From: Polyrhizophydium stewartii | Lineage: Eukaryota > Chytridiomycota > Chytridiomycetes > Rhizophydiales | Assembly (NCBI GenBank): GCA_027604665.1 | Contig: JADGIZ010000580.1 | Span: 1-11,527 of the forward strand | Direction: 5' to 3' | DNA length: 11,527 nucleotides | Shown: piece by piece, positions 1-10,200 of the stretch | How positions within the stretch are numbered: the first letter of the stretch is position 1 | How the letters are laid out: the number at the start of each line of letters is the position of its first letter | The notes under the pieces: model-generated | The model's database searches: none | What the model was told of the DNA's origin: nothing | Seen by the model: only the letters and a program-made list of their open reading frames with translations | Position numbers and translations under genes: made by a program

Positions 1-140
1 GACCGCCGTCAAAGTGCCTTGCTCCAAGCCGTGTCGCCGTTCTTGCTGCCTGTCGTTCTCCGCGTTTGCTGATCTCGCAACAGCAGGAAAACGGCGACGC
101 TCGAGCGACACTGCGATATCTCGCTGGCGGCGCCGAGTGA
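1..140 (+). CDS. Possible 3' end of a gene entering from the left edge (partial, unidentified)
   Basis: Frame 1 from the window edge is open to position 30. It could then be interrupted by a 53-nt intron (31-83: GTGTCG donor, GCTGAT branch-like motif, CAACAG acceptor as the first AG after it) and resume at 84 in the same frame to a TGA at 138-140. The joined tail would read roughly DRRQSALLQA then QENGDARATLRYLAGGAE. This intron has the same architecture as those in the minus-strand genes. Without splicing the frame stops at about position 70. The piece is too short to assign a family, and the convergent reductase gene ends only 75 bp away, which fits the compact layout. This is an inference from splice-like signals and reading phase only. 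Confidence 0.3.
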   Translation, partial: PPSKCLAPSRVAVLAACRSPRLLISQQQENGDARATLRYLAGGAE

Positions 141-215
141 TCTGGAGGCTCTGCGCCTGACGCCATACAGCAGGACCGTGGGCGATCGCGCGGCGGGTTC
201 ATTCTGCAGCCCCCG

Positions 216-1376
216 TCAGCGGAAGTATGTCGGCGCGACGTGCGACACGCGGCGCCATGCATCGTCGAGCGCGGCGAGCACGTCCGCCGGCAGATGCTCG
301 GTCTTGAGGCAGTCGGCCATGTTCTCCCGGGCCTGGGCGAGCGACGATGCGCCAATGATGATCGCTGCGAGTGCGTGTCAGCAGCGCCAGCGCATCGCCA
401 GCACCCGGGGCACACCCACCATCGCCGCGGCCAAAGTCGAGCTTCGAGTGCAGCGCGATCCAGCGATGGGCAATGTCGGCCATGCGCAGGCCGTGGGCGT
501 CTGCCGCTGTCCGGATCGTCGAGATGGCGTCAAAGATCTCGTCCTTCCAGAAGCGCTGGCGGTACCGGTCTCCCTGCACCGTGTTGGGGTCGTAGCGGCT
601 GCCGGCCTCGAGCGGCTTGTCGGCAGCATGCTTGCCCGTCAGGAGGCCGCCGCCAAGTGGATTGTAAGCATAGAACCGAATGCCAAGCTTGCGCAGGCAC
701 GGGAACAGCTCGCGCTCCACGTCGCGGCTGATTGCGTTGTATCGGCCCTGATAGACCGTCGGGAGCACGTATCCGTTGGCCTTGCAAATGTGCCAGATAT
801 CCATGACCTGCCACGCAGAGTAGTTGCTGAGGCCAAACTCGGTGAAGCGGCCCTCCCTGTGTAGCTCGGCGACGGCCGCCAGGGTGTGCTCGATCGGCGT
901 CGCGTGATCCGGCGCATGCAGGTAGAAGAGATCGACCCTGTCGGTCTTGAGCGCAGCGAGCGACTGGGCCAGCTGCTCGCGCAGCTTGGCCGGCTCGTGC
1001 ATGCCCGGCGAGAACGGGAAGGCCTTGGTGGCGACCTTGAACCTGGGCGGCGCCGTCTGCACCTGCAGCTCGGCGAGCACCTCCTCGGTGTTGCCGTCGC
1101 TGGGCCGCGCGCGGGCGTCAGCAGCCGCGCGAGGCGCTGTGCACCACCGCTGGCACTCGGCGACGCACCAGTACAACCGCGCCGTGTCGAGCTCGTCAAA
1201 CCCCAGGGCCGCAAAGTCGGCCAGGATGGCCCGCATCTCGGCGCGGTCCTGGATGCGGCCGCCGTCGCCGGTGCCAAACGTCATGGTGCTGCGCGCGGCG
1301 CCGTCAGCCGGCCCGCCGTGCTGCGGTGGCCACCCGCCCGCCTGCGGCCGCACCCGAACACAAGCTTGGCCGCCAT
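216..1376 (-). CDS. Aldo/keto reductase, AKR7 (aflatoxin-aldehyde reductase-like) family, 323 aa, 4 exons
   Basis: This is an NADPH-dependent reductase of aldehydes and ketones, expected in the cytosol. Exons in transcription order are 1354-1376, 1169-1288, 420-1099 and 216-364. The three introns (65, 69 and 55 nt) start GTGCG or GTGGG, each holds GCTGAC and each ends CAG; removing them gives a continuous 324-codon frame. The protein begins MAAKLVFGTMTFGTG, the usual first beta-strand of the family. The AKR catalytic tetrad is visible: Asp42 in ELDTA, Tyr47, Lys73 in VATKAFP and His109 in FYLHAPDH. Further AKR7 hallmarks are GLSNYSAWQV, ILPTVYQG-like (here VLPTVYQGRYNA), RFYAYNPLGGGLLTGK and the C-terminal APTYFR stop. 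The length matches the family (about 320-360 aa). The exact substrate cannot be read from sequence. Its ATG lies 59 bp downstream of the kinase stop codon, so its promoter probably overlaps the end of that gene. Confidence 0.93.
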
Positions 1377-1435
1377 TTCTTCCCGTCGAGGAAAGCCCGC
1401 TCTGGCGGCCGACGCCGCCCGTTCATTCGCGCCGC

Positions 1436-3197
<1,762 letters not shown>

Positions 3198-3499
3198 GGC
3201 AAGAGACGTGGTCCCACGGCCGCGCTCGCCAATGTGGCCAGCACATGTCCGAGGCCACGCGGCGCCAGCCAGCCAGCTGCATCGAGCCATTCCACGCATT
3301 GCACGCCACCGTGCTGGTCCAACGAGCCCCCAGCGCGCACGGGCGAGTGCGCTCTGGGTGCGCAACGTGCCCTCGGCGCGACTCACAATCGTGGAGATTC
3401 GGCTTGCCCATCGTCGCGTTGTGAAGGCAAGCACAGAATTCGTGCCATCTTCCCAACACAAGGGGGCCAAAAAAGCGAGTCCGGGTACGTCTCTTTGGT
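3198..3499. other. 302-bp spacer between POC1 stop and kinase start
   Basis: This stretch separates the POC1 stop codon from the first proposed ATG of the kinase. It should hold the POC1 3' untranslated region and the kinase promoter and 5' leader. Frames here are Arg-, Ser- and Pro-rich and look like composition-driven shadows. I find no AATAAA hexamer, TATA-like box, tRNA or repeat. On the minus strand there is a short upstream ATG frame starting MARILC and ending about 20 codons later. Confidence 0.6.
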
Positions 3500-6103
3500 T
3501 TACTGCGAGCCAGCACGCAATCGCCCGCCATCCTGCGCTTGCGCGGGCTGTGAGGGCGTCTGCTCGAACGCAGCGCGTGGCGGCGCCGGCGGGGTGCTCT
3601 GCCGCGCGCCGGGTTGCGCTGCGCCGACACTCGCCTCGGCGAACCTTCTCGTGAGCTCTATCACGCGGTCTTCGTTCATCGTCAAGCGGCTCTGCGCAGT
3701 ACTGCACATGTCAGCGCGGTCCGGCCATGCTCTCGAATCCCCAGATCGGCACGGATCACACCTCGAGGATACTCATTGTCTGCGTGAGCACGTCTATCTG
3801 CCGCACAATGTGCTGCAGCGTCGCCGTGATCTGGTCTGAGCCCGTGCGGACGTCGATCGGGGCCACAAACGCCGGTGTGTGCGAGACAGGGCTGCCTGTG
3901 GACGTTGGCGACGCGCGGCCGTAGTCGCCCTGCTCCATCTCAGGTACTTGGAATGCCTCCTGCGCGGGCATCGCAACATCAACATCGCAGCGCCGGAGCT
4001 CACGCACAGAGAACTACGAACCTCTGTGAACTGCGGCGGCGCGCCAACATCGACAATCTCGGGCTCGCCCGCGAGCGCGTTGGTGCCGCGGCCCGTTTGG
4101 GCGGGGCCAGGCTGCACATCGCGGGGCGGGCGAGCGCCAGCGCCGCGCGCACCCGAGGCAAGGCCGCCTGTCGCACTCCTGCCCTGCGCCGCCTCTGTCG
4201 CAGAGTCGCCCGTCGGCAGCCGCTGGATCGTCACGCCCGACGGCCCGCTTGAGATGGGCATGTTGGACGCAACAACGGGCGTCTTTGGCCGCAAGCGCGG
4301 GTTGACAAATGGCTGGCTCGCCGGATCTGTGTGCAGCGCGTGCGGTTGGTGTGGATGTGCGCTCGACGCGTGCGGCTGGCGACGGGCTGCACGTCAGACA
4401 CCGCTTGGTCAGCCAGAGCCCATTGATTGAGCGGACATCTGCGATGGATCGGCGTACCAGGAGGCTCGTCGGCGCCAAAGTTGATTGGGCCGTCAAGTGC
4501 GTCAACGAGGTCAAAGTTGGACTTCCAGACCATGACCTGCGAGTCGCTTCCGGCGGTCGCAAAGTAGCTTCCCGTTGGCGAGAAGACGGCGGCCGTTGTT
4601 GCGCCATGCTTGTGGCCGTGCAACGTATAAAACAGATGGCCTTCCTTCACATCCCAAACCTGAATCGGCCAGACCCACATCAGTCAGAGGCTCAGCCATC
4701 GCAAATGGCCGACGTGCACAAGCACGCGCAGACCTTGATGAGTCCGTCCATGCCGCTGCTGATCAGCCACTCGCCATTGAGGCCGCCAAAGGCGATGCTG
4801 TTGACGCCGCCGCCAGCAGACGAGGCCCCGGTTCCCTCGAGGCCGGGAGCCGGCGCAGCGTGTGCGTCGCTGTAGTGCTGTATCAGCTTGTGCGTCCGGA
4901 TGTCGAACAGCTTGATGGATCGGTCCGTCGAGGCCGATGCCACAAACGTGCCCGACGGATGGAACGCAACCGATGCGACCATGCTGGGAAGCCGTTCGCG
5001 CACAGTCAGCCTCGAGCGAGTGGTCGGCGTGCAACAGTGCGCTGAAGGAGCACCCACCCGACGTGGTCCCAGTACGTCTTGATGCACGACTTGCTGGCCA
5101 GATCCCACAACCGCACGGTCTTGTCGTCGCTGCCGGACGCAATGAGCCGCGAGTCGGGCGAGAAGCGCGCCGTGCGGACCCAGTTGAGATGGCCGGCCAG
5201 CGTGTACTGGAAGCGCGACCTGTGTGTGGTCCACAGCTACGCCCGTGCGAGCCGCGCGTGTCAGCAGCAGAGCCGTCGCAGATCAGCACCGATGCCCACC
5301 GAGCGCAACCTTGATGGTCTTGTCGTCTGACGCCGTCAGGATCTGCTCGCCGTCGCGCGAGAACTGCACGGTGCGGACCGTCGATGTGTGCGCCTTGAAG
5401 ACCGTCACGTCGCCCTTGCTGGTGCGGCGGACGCAATCAGGTCCAGCCGGTTGCCGCCGCAAGCGGCCCATTGTCGAGCGCCGAGACGGGTGAGCGAGGC
5501 GACAGGCGGAGTGCGGCCGGCGAAGAACACGCACACATTGGGCGTCCACAGGCGCACAGTCTTGTCGCGGGACGACGATGCGAGCAGGTGCCCCGTGGGC
5601 GAGAAGTCGACGCTCGTGACTGGCGCCTGGAGCAGGCGGTAAGCGGCGGCAGCGGTGGTGGCGGGCGGGTCGCAGCGCCAGGCATGGGCGTGTCCGGACG
5701 CGCCAACGCACGGAGGTTGTTGTCAGCGACAACACGCAGCTCGTGCAAGTCGTGCTCGCGCTGGGAAGCTCGCAACGGCCAGCGCCGTGCGTCCGCGAGC
5801 ACGCAGACGGCCCTAGCTGGCGGCCGCAGAAGCCGCTGCCCGCACCTTGTGCCCGACGAACCGGAACGCGCGCAGCTGCGGCTTGAAGTTCCATATCATC
5901 ACTGAGTGGTCCATCGAGGACGAGGCCAGCTGCGTCATGGACGGCTTGAAAGCCAGGCCCGTGACCACGTCCTTGTGCCCCCGGAACGACCGCTCGAGCG
6001 TCGGGTCCTGGGCCTGCAGGTACGACTGCGCGGCGATGGCGCGCACGCCGGAGCGTCAGCGCGCAGCAGCGTCGTGCGTGTCGTCGCGGCCGCGGCGCAC
6101 CAT
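3500..6103 (-). CDS. POC1: POC1 centriolar WD40-repeat protein, 589 aa, 10 exons
   Basis: POC1 is a core centriole and basal-body component needed for microtubule-triplet integrity. Exons are 6101-6103 (ATG only), 5846-6025, 5535-5626, 5310-5418, 5058-5236, 4734-4983, 4458-4659, 4022-4386, 3762-3959 and 3500-3691, with all junction phases consistent. Seven WD40 blades fill residues of about 10-335. They open with [21 protein letters not shown] and close with [17 protein letters not shown], both diagnostic of POC1. Blade 6 carries a Gly/Ala/Pro/Ser-rich loop insertion. A low-complexity linker follows (about 340-500). The C-terminal POC1 coiled-coil signature is [22 protein letters not shown] (about 505-526), continued after an intron by [19 protein letters not shown]. 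The final about 44 residues are Pro/Ala/Gln-rich. The identification rests on both the WD40 domain and the POC1-specific C-terminal motif, so another WD40 family is unlikely. The ATG-only first exon is the least certain part. Confidence 0.94.
5627..5845 (-). other. Longest intron in the window (219 nt), POC1 intron 2, with a distal branch-point candidate
   Basis: The donor is GTGCGGG after the GHK codon trio of blade 1/2 and the acceptor is CTCCAG before [12 protein letters not shown]. The only CTGAC motif lies at 5722-5726, about 96 nt from the acceptor. I see no AG on the sense strand between that motif and the acceptor, the pattern expected of a distal branch point with an AG-exclusion zone. 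A weak nearer alternative is GCTTACC, about 18 nt from the acceptor. Confidence 0.75.
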
Positions 6104-6240
6104 GTTGGGATTGGCGGGCAGGATCGGACGAGGCGCCAGATCCTTGGATCGTAGGGCCAGGATCGACTCAAGCTTGCTCGCAAGGCAGTGATCCAGAGGC
6201 GCCTTGATTCATTCTCTCATTCATTCCGTCATGGCCGGCA
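6104..6240. other. 137-bp spacer between the PDI-like gene and POC1, with ATTC-type repeats
   Basis: This holds the 3' end of the PDI-like gene and the promoter/5' leader of POC1. At 6207-6226 the plus strand has a short AT-richer cluster of ATTC/TCATT repeats (AATGA on the sense strand), the only such patch here and a possible 3'-end signal. It also creates upstream ATGs ahead of POC1 if transcription starts that far upstream: one short frame begins MTE and stops at once, another runs about 18 codons. Confidence 0.45.
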
Positions 6241-7024
6241 TCACAGCTCGTCGTGCGAGCTCCCGCGCTTCTTGGCGGCCTTGTACTCGAGGTAGTCGAT
6301 CTTGTCGGTCAGGTACTTGAGCATGTCCTTGACCTTCTGCTCGCCCGTGTACTCCTCGACGATCTCGCCCTCGTTGTAGAGAAGCAGCGTCGGGTAGGCG
6401 TCGGCGTGGTTGAGCGCGCAGAACTCCTCGTGGTTGGTGCAGTCCACCTGGCCAGGCACGGGCGGTGTCAGCATGGCGGGAAGACATCATTGAGACAGAG
6501 CCGGCCGGCAGCACGGCCGAGATCCGAGCCCACGTACCTTTCCGAGCTTGAAGTCGACGCCCTTGGGGAACGGCTTCGTGGCCTTGATGTACTGCTGCAG
6601 CTTGAGCCACTTGGGGGTGAGGCTGAGCAGGCGTGTCAGCACAGGCAGGGAGAGAGCCGCCACGGCGGGGTCGAGTGGGCCAGCAAGCAGGCGGGGACAT
6701 CAGGCCCACGGTGCAGCAGCGAGCAGGGGCTCACCGCTTGCAGAACTTGCACCACGTGGCGCCGTAGAACACAAAGCGCTTGCCGCTGGTCAGGAACGTG
6801 TGCAGCTGGTCGGTCGTCACAAAGTCGATGGACTTGTCGGCCTCCTTTGCCTGGGCGTCGACCTCGGCCAAGGTGAGGAACTTCTTCTTGGGCGCGCCGG
6901 GGATGTCCGGGGTGCCGTCGGCGCGGGCGGCGGCCGCAGCCGCGGCGTCGGGGGCGCCGCCCTCCTGGGCGGCAACGCACAGCAGCGCGGCGAGCAGCGC
7001 GAGCAGCAGCGACAGGACACGCAT
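6241..7024 (-). CDS. Small ER-lumenal thioredoxin/protein disulfide isomerase-like protein, 193 aa, 3 exons
   Basis: This is a probable thiol-disulfide oxidoreductase of the ER lumen. Exons are 6735-7024, 6538-6622 and 6241-6447. The introns (112 and 90 nt) have GTGAGC and GTACGT donors and GCTGACA branch motifs, and phases agree. The start MRVLSLLLALLAALLCVAAQ is a clear signal peptide. An Ala/Pro/Lys-rich linker follows, then one thioredoxin fold: FVFYGATWCKFCKRLTPKW with active-site Cys92 and Cys95, KLGKVDCTNHEEFC, and DAYPTLLLYNEGEIV with the cis-Pro. The protein ends HDEL and stop, the ER-retrieval signal. The active site reads CKFC rather than the classical PDI CGHC, which should change its redox potential. 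A single domain makes it much shorter than canonical PDI (about 500 aa) and more like small TMX/MPD-type proteins. Substrates are unknown. Confidence 0.91.
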
Positions 7025-7231
7025 GGGTGTTGCGATCACGGCGGCCAACTGCGGCCCGGCGCCACACGCGGGTGGACCCCCGCCACGCCCCCGGCCCATG
7101 GAAACGCCCACGCCCACGCCCACGCCCACGCCCGCGCGGGCCGGCGGATCGGTGGCTCGCGGCGGCCTCGCGGCGGCCTCGCGCCGCGCATTGCGGATGT
7201 GCATGCGTGCGGGATCGCTGCCTGCCGCCAG
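7025..7231. promoter_or_regulatory. Divergent promoter region shared by the PDI-like gene and the RasGEF gene
   Basis: The two ATGs face away from each other across 207 bp, so both promoters and both 5' leaders must lie here unless an upstream exon exists. The stretch is very GC-rich, has no TATA-like box that I can see, and contains a tandem ACGCCC repeat. On the RasGEF side three upstream ATGs (7098, 7197, 7203) share one frame that is not the RasGEF frame. Confidence 0.6.
7104..7133 (+). repeat. Five perfect tandem copies of ACGCCC
   Basis: Read directly: the hexamer ACGCCC occurs five times without mismatch, followed by a degenerate GCG end. It sits in the middle of the divergent promoter. 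It could be a simple microsatellite or a cluster of binding sites for a GC-box/zinc-finger type activator; the sequence alone does not decide. Confidence 0.9.
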
Positions 7232-10200
7232 ATGCATCTGCACGCGGACACGCTGCGCGACGCGGCGTCGCTTCTCGGTGCGCGTGACCTGGCCGGCGCC
7301 TTTGGCGCGTGCTGCGCCGCGGTCGAGCGGCTCGCCGCGGGCATGCGCGGCCACGCTTCGCATCTCGAGCGGGTCGCCGCCGCCGCACTGCTGCGGCAGT
7401 TTGCGGACATGCTCTCGCAGATCCTCGATGCCGCCGAGGGCAACGAGGCGGCGTATCTCGCCGGTGCAGCGCCGCCGCGGCCACCGCCGAGGCCCGCCGG
7501 TGCCCAGCCAAGGGCACAGACAAGAGATCAGGCGCAATACTCTCCCGCGCAAGCGATCGCTGCCGCGGCGGCCGTCGACACGGAAGACCCGCCGGCGGCC
7601 GAACAGGTGCTGCGCCACAACAGAGTGCGTGTGCAGTCGCCTCCATTACCATCCCCGCCTGTGCGCGAGCCACCGGATATCCCGCAGGCGGCAGCGCCGC
7701 AGCTCATTCCGCAAGCGGATCTCCAGTCCGAGCCACCGTCCGACCCGCCGCCGTCCGAGCAGCCGCAATCCCCGCGGATGTGCGATGCCGCCCACGCCGC
7801 CGCGTTTGGGTCGCTCACGTCACTGGCGCCATTCAGCGCGGCGCCGACCCGGAAGCGCATGTCCATGAGTGCTGCATCGGAGCGCCGCCCGCCCATGATC
7901 CCCGTGTCGCCGCTGCTGCAGCTGTACAACGCCGTCGGCCGCGCCGCGGACGGGGCGTCGCAGGCCAGGCCGGCGCCGTGCCTTGTGCCCGCAACGACCC
8001 CGTCTGCCCTGCCGCCGGCATCGCCGGCAACATCCATGCCGCCGCCGCCAGAGGAGCAGCCCAGCGCATCCGAGCTGCTCAGCCTCGACGCGATGGCGCG
8101 CTCGGCGGTGCAGAGCTCGGCGGGCGAGGCGCATCTCAAGGGCATCAAGAAGTTCCGGCGGCTGCAGACGGCGCACCAGCTGTATTTGGCTGCGTACGGC
8201 GTGCATGTGCGCACCTTCCGCCACGAGATTGTCGCGCACCAGCTCACGCTGCTCGACCACGGCCACTTTTGCCGCGTGCGGCCGGCGGACCTGCTCGCCC
8301 ACCGCCCGCCGCTGCAGCCGTCGCCGTCGGTTGCTGCCATCTCCGACTTTTTCAACTACCTCACGCGCATCGTCGAGTTCTCTGTGCTCGAGCGCGCGCG
8401 GCTGAGCGACCGCGCGCTCGTGATCCATACATGGATCAAGATCAGCGGCGACCTGCTACAGATGCGCAACTTCCAGACCCTCAAGGCTGTGCTCAGCGCA
8501 CTGGGCACGCCGCCCATCGCCAGGCTGCGCAAGACGTGGGCGTCGGTTCCAAAAAAGTCGCTGGCGCACTTCAAGAACCTCAAGGCCACCATGTCCGAGG
8601 ACGAGAATCACCGCGCTTACCGCCAGCTGCTCGCCCAAACGACCACGCGGCCCGTCGTGCCTTACTTTGGCCTGTTTATCCACGACTTGACGTACCTCAC
8701 GGCGCTGGTCAAGAAGGAGGGCGGCGACGTCGCCACCGACCGCCGCGTGGCAGATATCTTTGAGCAGATCCGCGATCTTCAGACGGGGCCAAAGTTCTCG
8801 GCCCCGGCGTGGTCCAGCGCGTCGGCGCCGTCAGGCATTGGAATGAGTCTCGGCATGAGCTTCAGCTCCGCGTCGGCCGGAACCATGGTGCACGGAGCCA
8901 CGGCGCCGGCGGGCCTGCTTGCCGCTGGCGGTCTCGGTCTCGGCCCGGGCTCCACGCTGCCGCAGGGAGCAGGCTCGTCGTGGACGACGTCCATTGGCAC
9001 CAACGCGGGTGTCCTCGGAACTGGCTTCGTCGGCCAGAACGGCGTCGCATATGCGCGTCCAAGCATCAGCGGCTCGACGCTCGGGTTCGGCGCGATCTCG
9101 AAGCGGCAAGAGTCGCGCGACTCGGCCCTCGCGACGGCCGATGACGTCACAGCGTTTCTGCGGACTCTGGGCGAGGAGGAGCTGGGCCTCTTTGTCACCC
9201 ACTGGATCCTCTCGCGCACGTGGTACTGCGAGCGCGACGTCGATGATCTGTCGCTGATCCGCGAGCCCCGAGTCTCTGATACGCCGCAGCACGGCCTTGG
9301 CGACTCGAAGCCGCTGCTGGCGGTGCCCGCGCACATCCACGCGCACAGCAGCAGCCATGGACATGCACACGCGGGCTCGCAGCAGTGCAGCCTTGAATTG
9401 CCGGCCATGAAGCCGTCGTCGAGCATCGAGAACGTCGCAGACGTCTCCCAGGACAGCAGCCTCGATGCGATCGCGTGTGCTGATCCCACCAGCAAGCGGC
9501 CGAGCGTTTTGTCGAGCGAGCAGGTGTCCACCTCTGCCATTGCTGATGCGTGCAGCCGCCCCGGGGCAGCCGGCGCCGACTACCTCGCCCGCAACAGCAT
9601 CGTCGTGCCGCGGGAGGTGATCGACTCGTACCCGTCGCTGCAGACGCAGGCACCCTCGCAGTCCTCGCACGGCCCGCTTCACGTTTCGTCGGCATCGCAG
9701 TCCGGACATGGTGCACCGCAGCCTCTGTCCGACTGGGGGCTCGTGGCGGGCTCGGGCTCGCTGCACCACAGCCAGTCGGTCAACACGAACTCGCAGGATC
9801 TGCTGAGCCAGCAGCACGCCGTGTCGCCTTCAGCCCAGGCGACCCACGTCGCATCGCACACACACCATCGCTACACAATCACGAGCATGATCATGCAGAC
9901 CATGAAGCCGTCTGCCTCGAGCGCCGCGGCCTCGCCGTCGCCCAACGAATCGAGCACCGGCGGCGATGCTGCGCCAACAGCAGCCAGCGCACACCGACGG
10001 CCCACCATCAGCCGGCCGTTTGTCGCGATGCCCGCGTTGCTTGGCTCGTCGGTGCGCGATCCGACCTCGCAAGCGCCGGCGCAGCGCATCTCGCCCGAGA
10101 CCGGCAGCCTGCCGGAGAGCCCGATGAGCGGCGTGCCGTCGATGGTGGTATCTCCGCCATCGAGCACGGCGGGCGAGCCGCCAGCAGCGGCGACTGACTG

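Noticed and set aside
178..864. Plus-strand frame of 228 codons at the left
   Set aside because: It lies opposite the catalytic core of the aldo/keto reductase and has no recognisable motif.
4387..4457. Reading POC1 straight through into the frame ending SQAGRRA
   Set aside because: That frame becomes Arg-rich and misses the linker and C-terminal POC1 motif. A 71-nt intron with GTACG, GCTGACC and GTGCAG restores them.
7104..7133. Hexamer array as a CRISPR or telomeric repeat
   Set aside because: The units are contiguous with no spacers, the array is only 30 nt, and it lies internally between two genes; a simple tandem repeat explains it.
6548..7231. Upstream extension of the RasGEF reading frame
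   Set aside because: It runs antisense through the exons of the PDI-like gene, which has a signal peptide, CxxC site and HDEL end. The extension has no recognisable domain and its only ATGs lie inside those exons.
7098..7868. Open frame beginning METPTPTPTPTPARAG
   Set aside because: It overlaps the RasGEF N-terminus out of frame and becomes Arg-, Ser- and Cys-rich, as expected of a GC-rich shadow. The Thr-Pro run is just the ACGCCC repeat translated. It is kept only as an upstream-ATG observation.
8810..9135. Gly/Ser-rich part of the RasGEF as an unspliced intron
   Set aside because: It would be far longer than other introns here, stays in frame, and I see no clear GTGNG donor with CTGAC and acceptor on the plus strand that would remove it cleanly.
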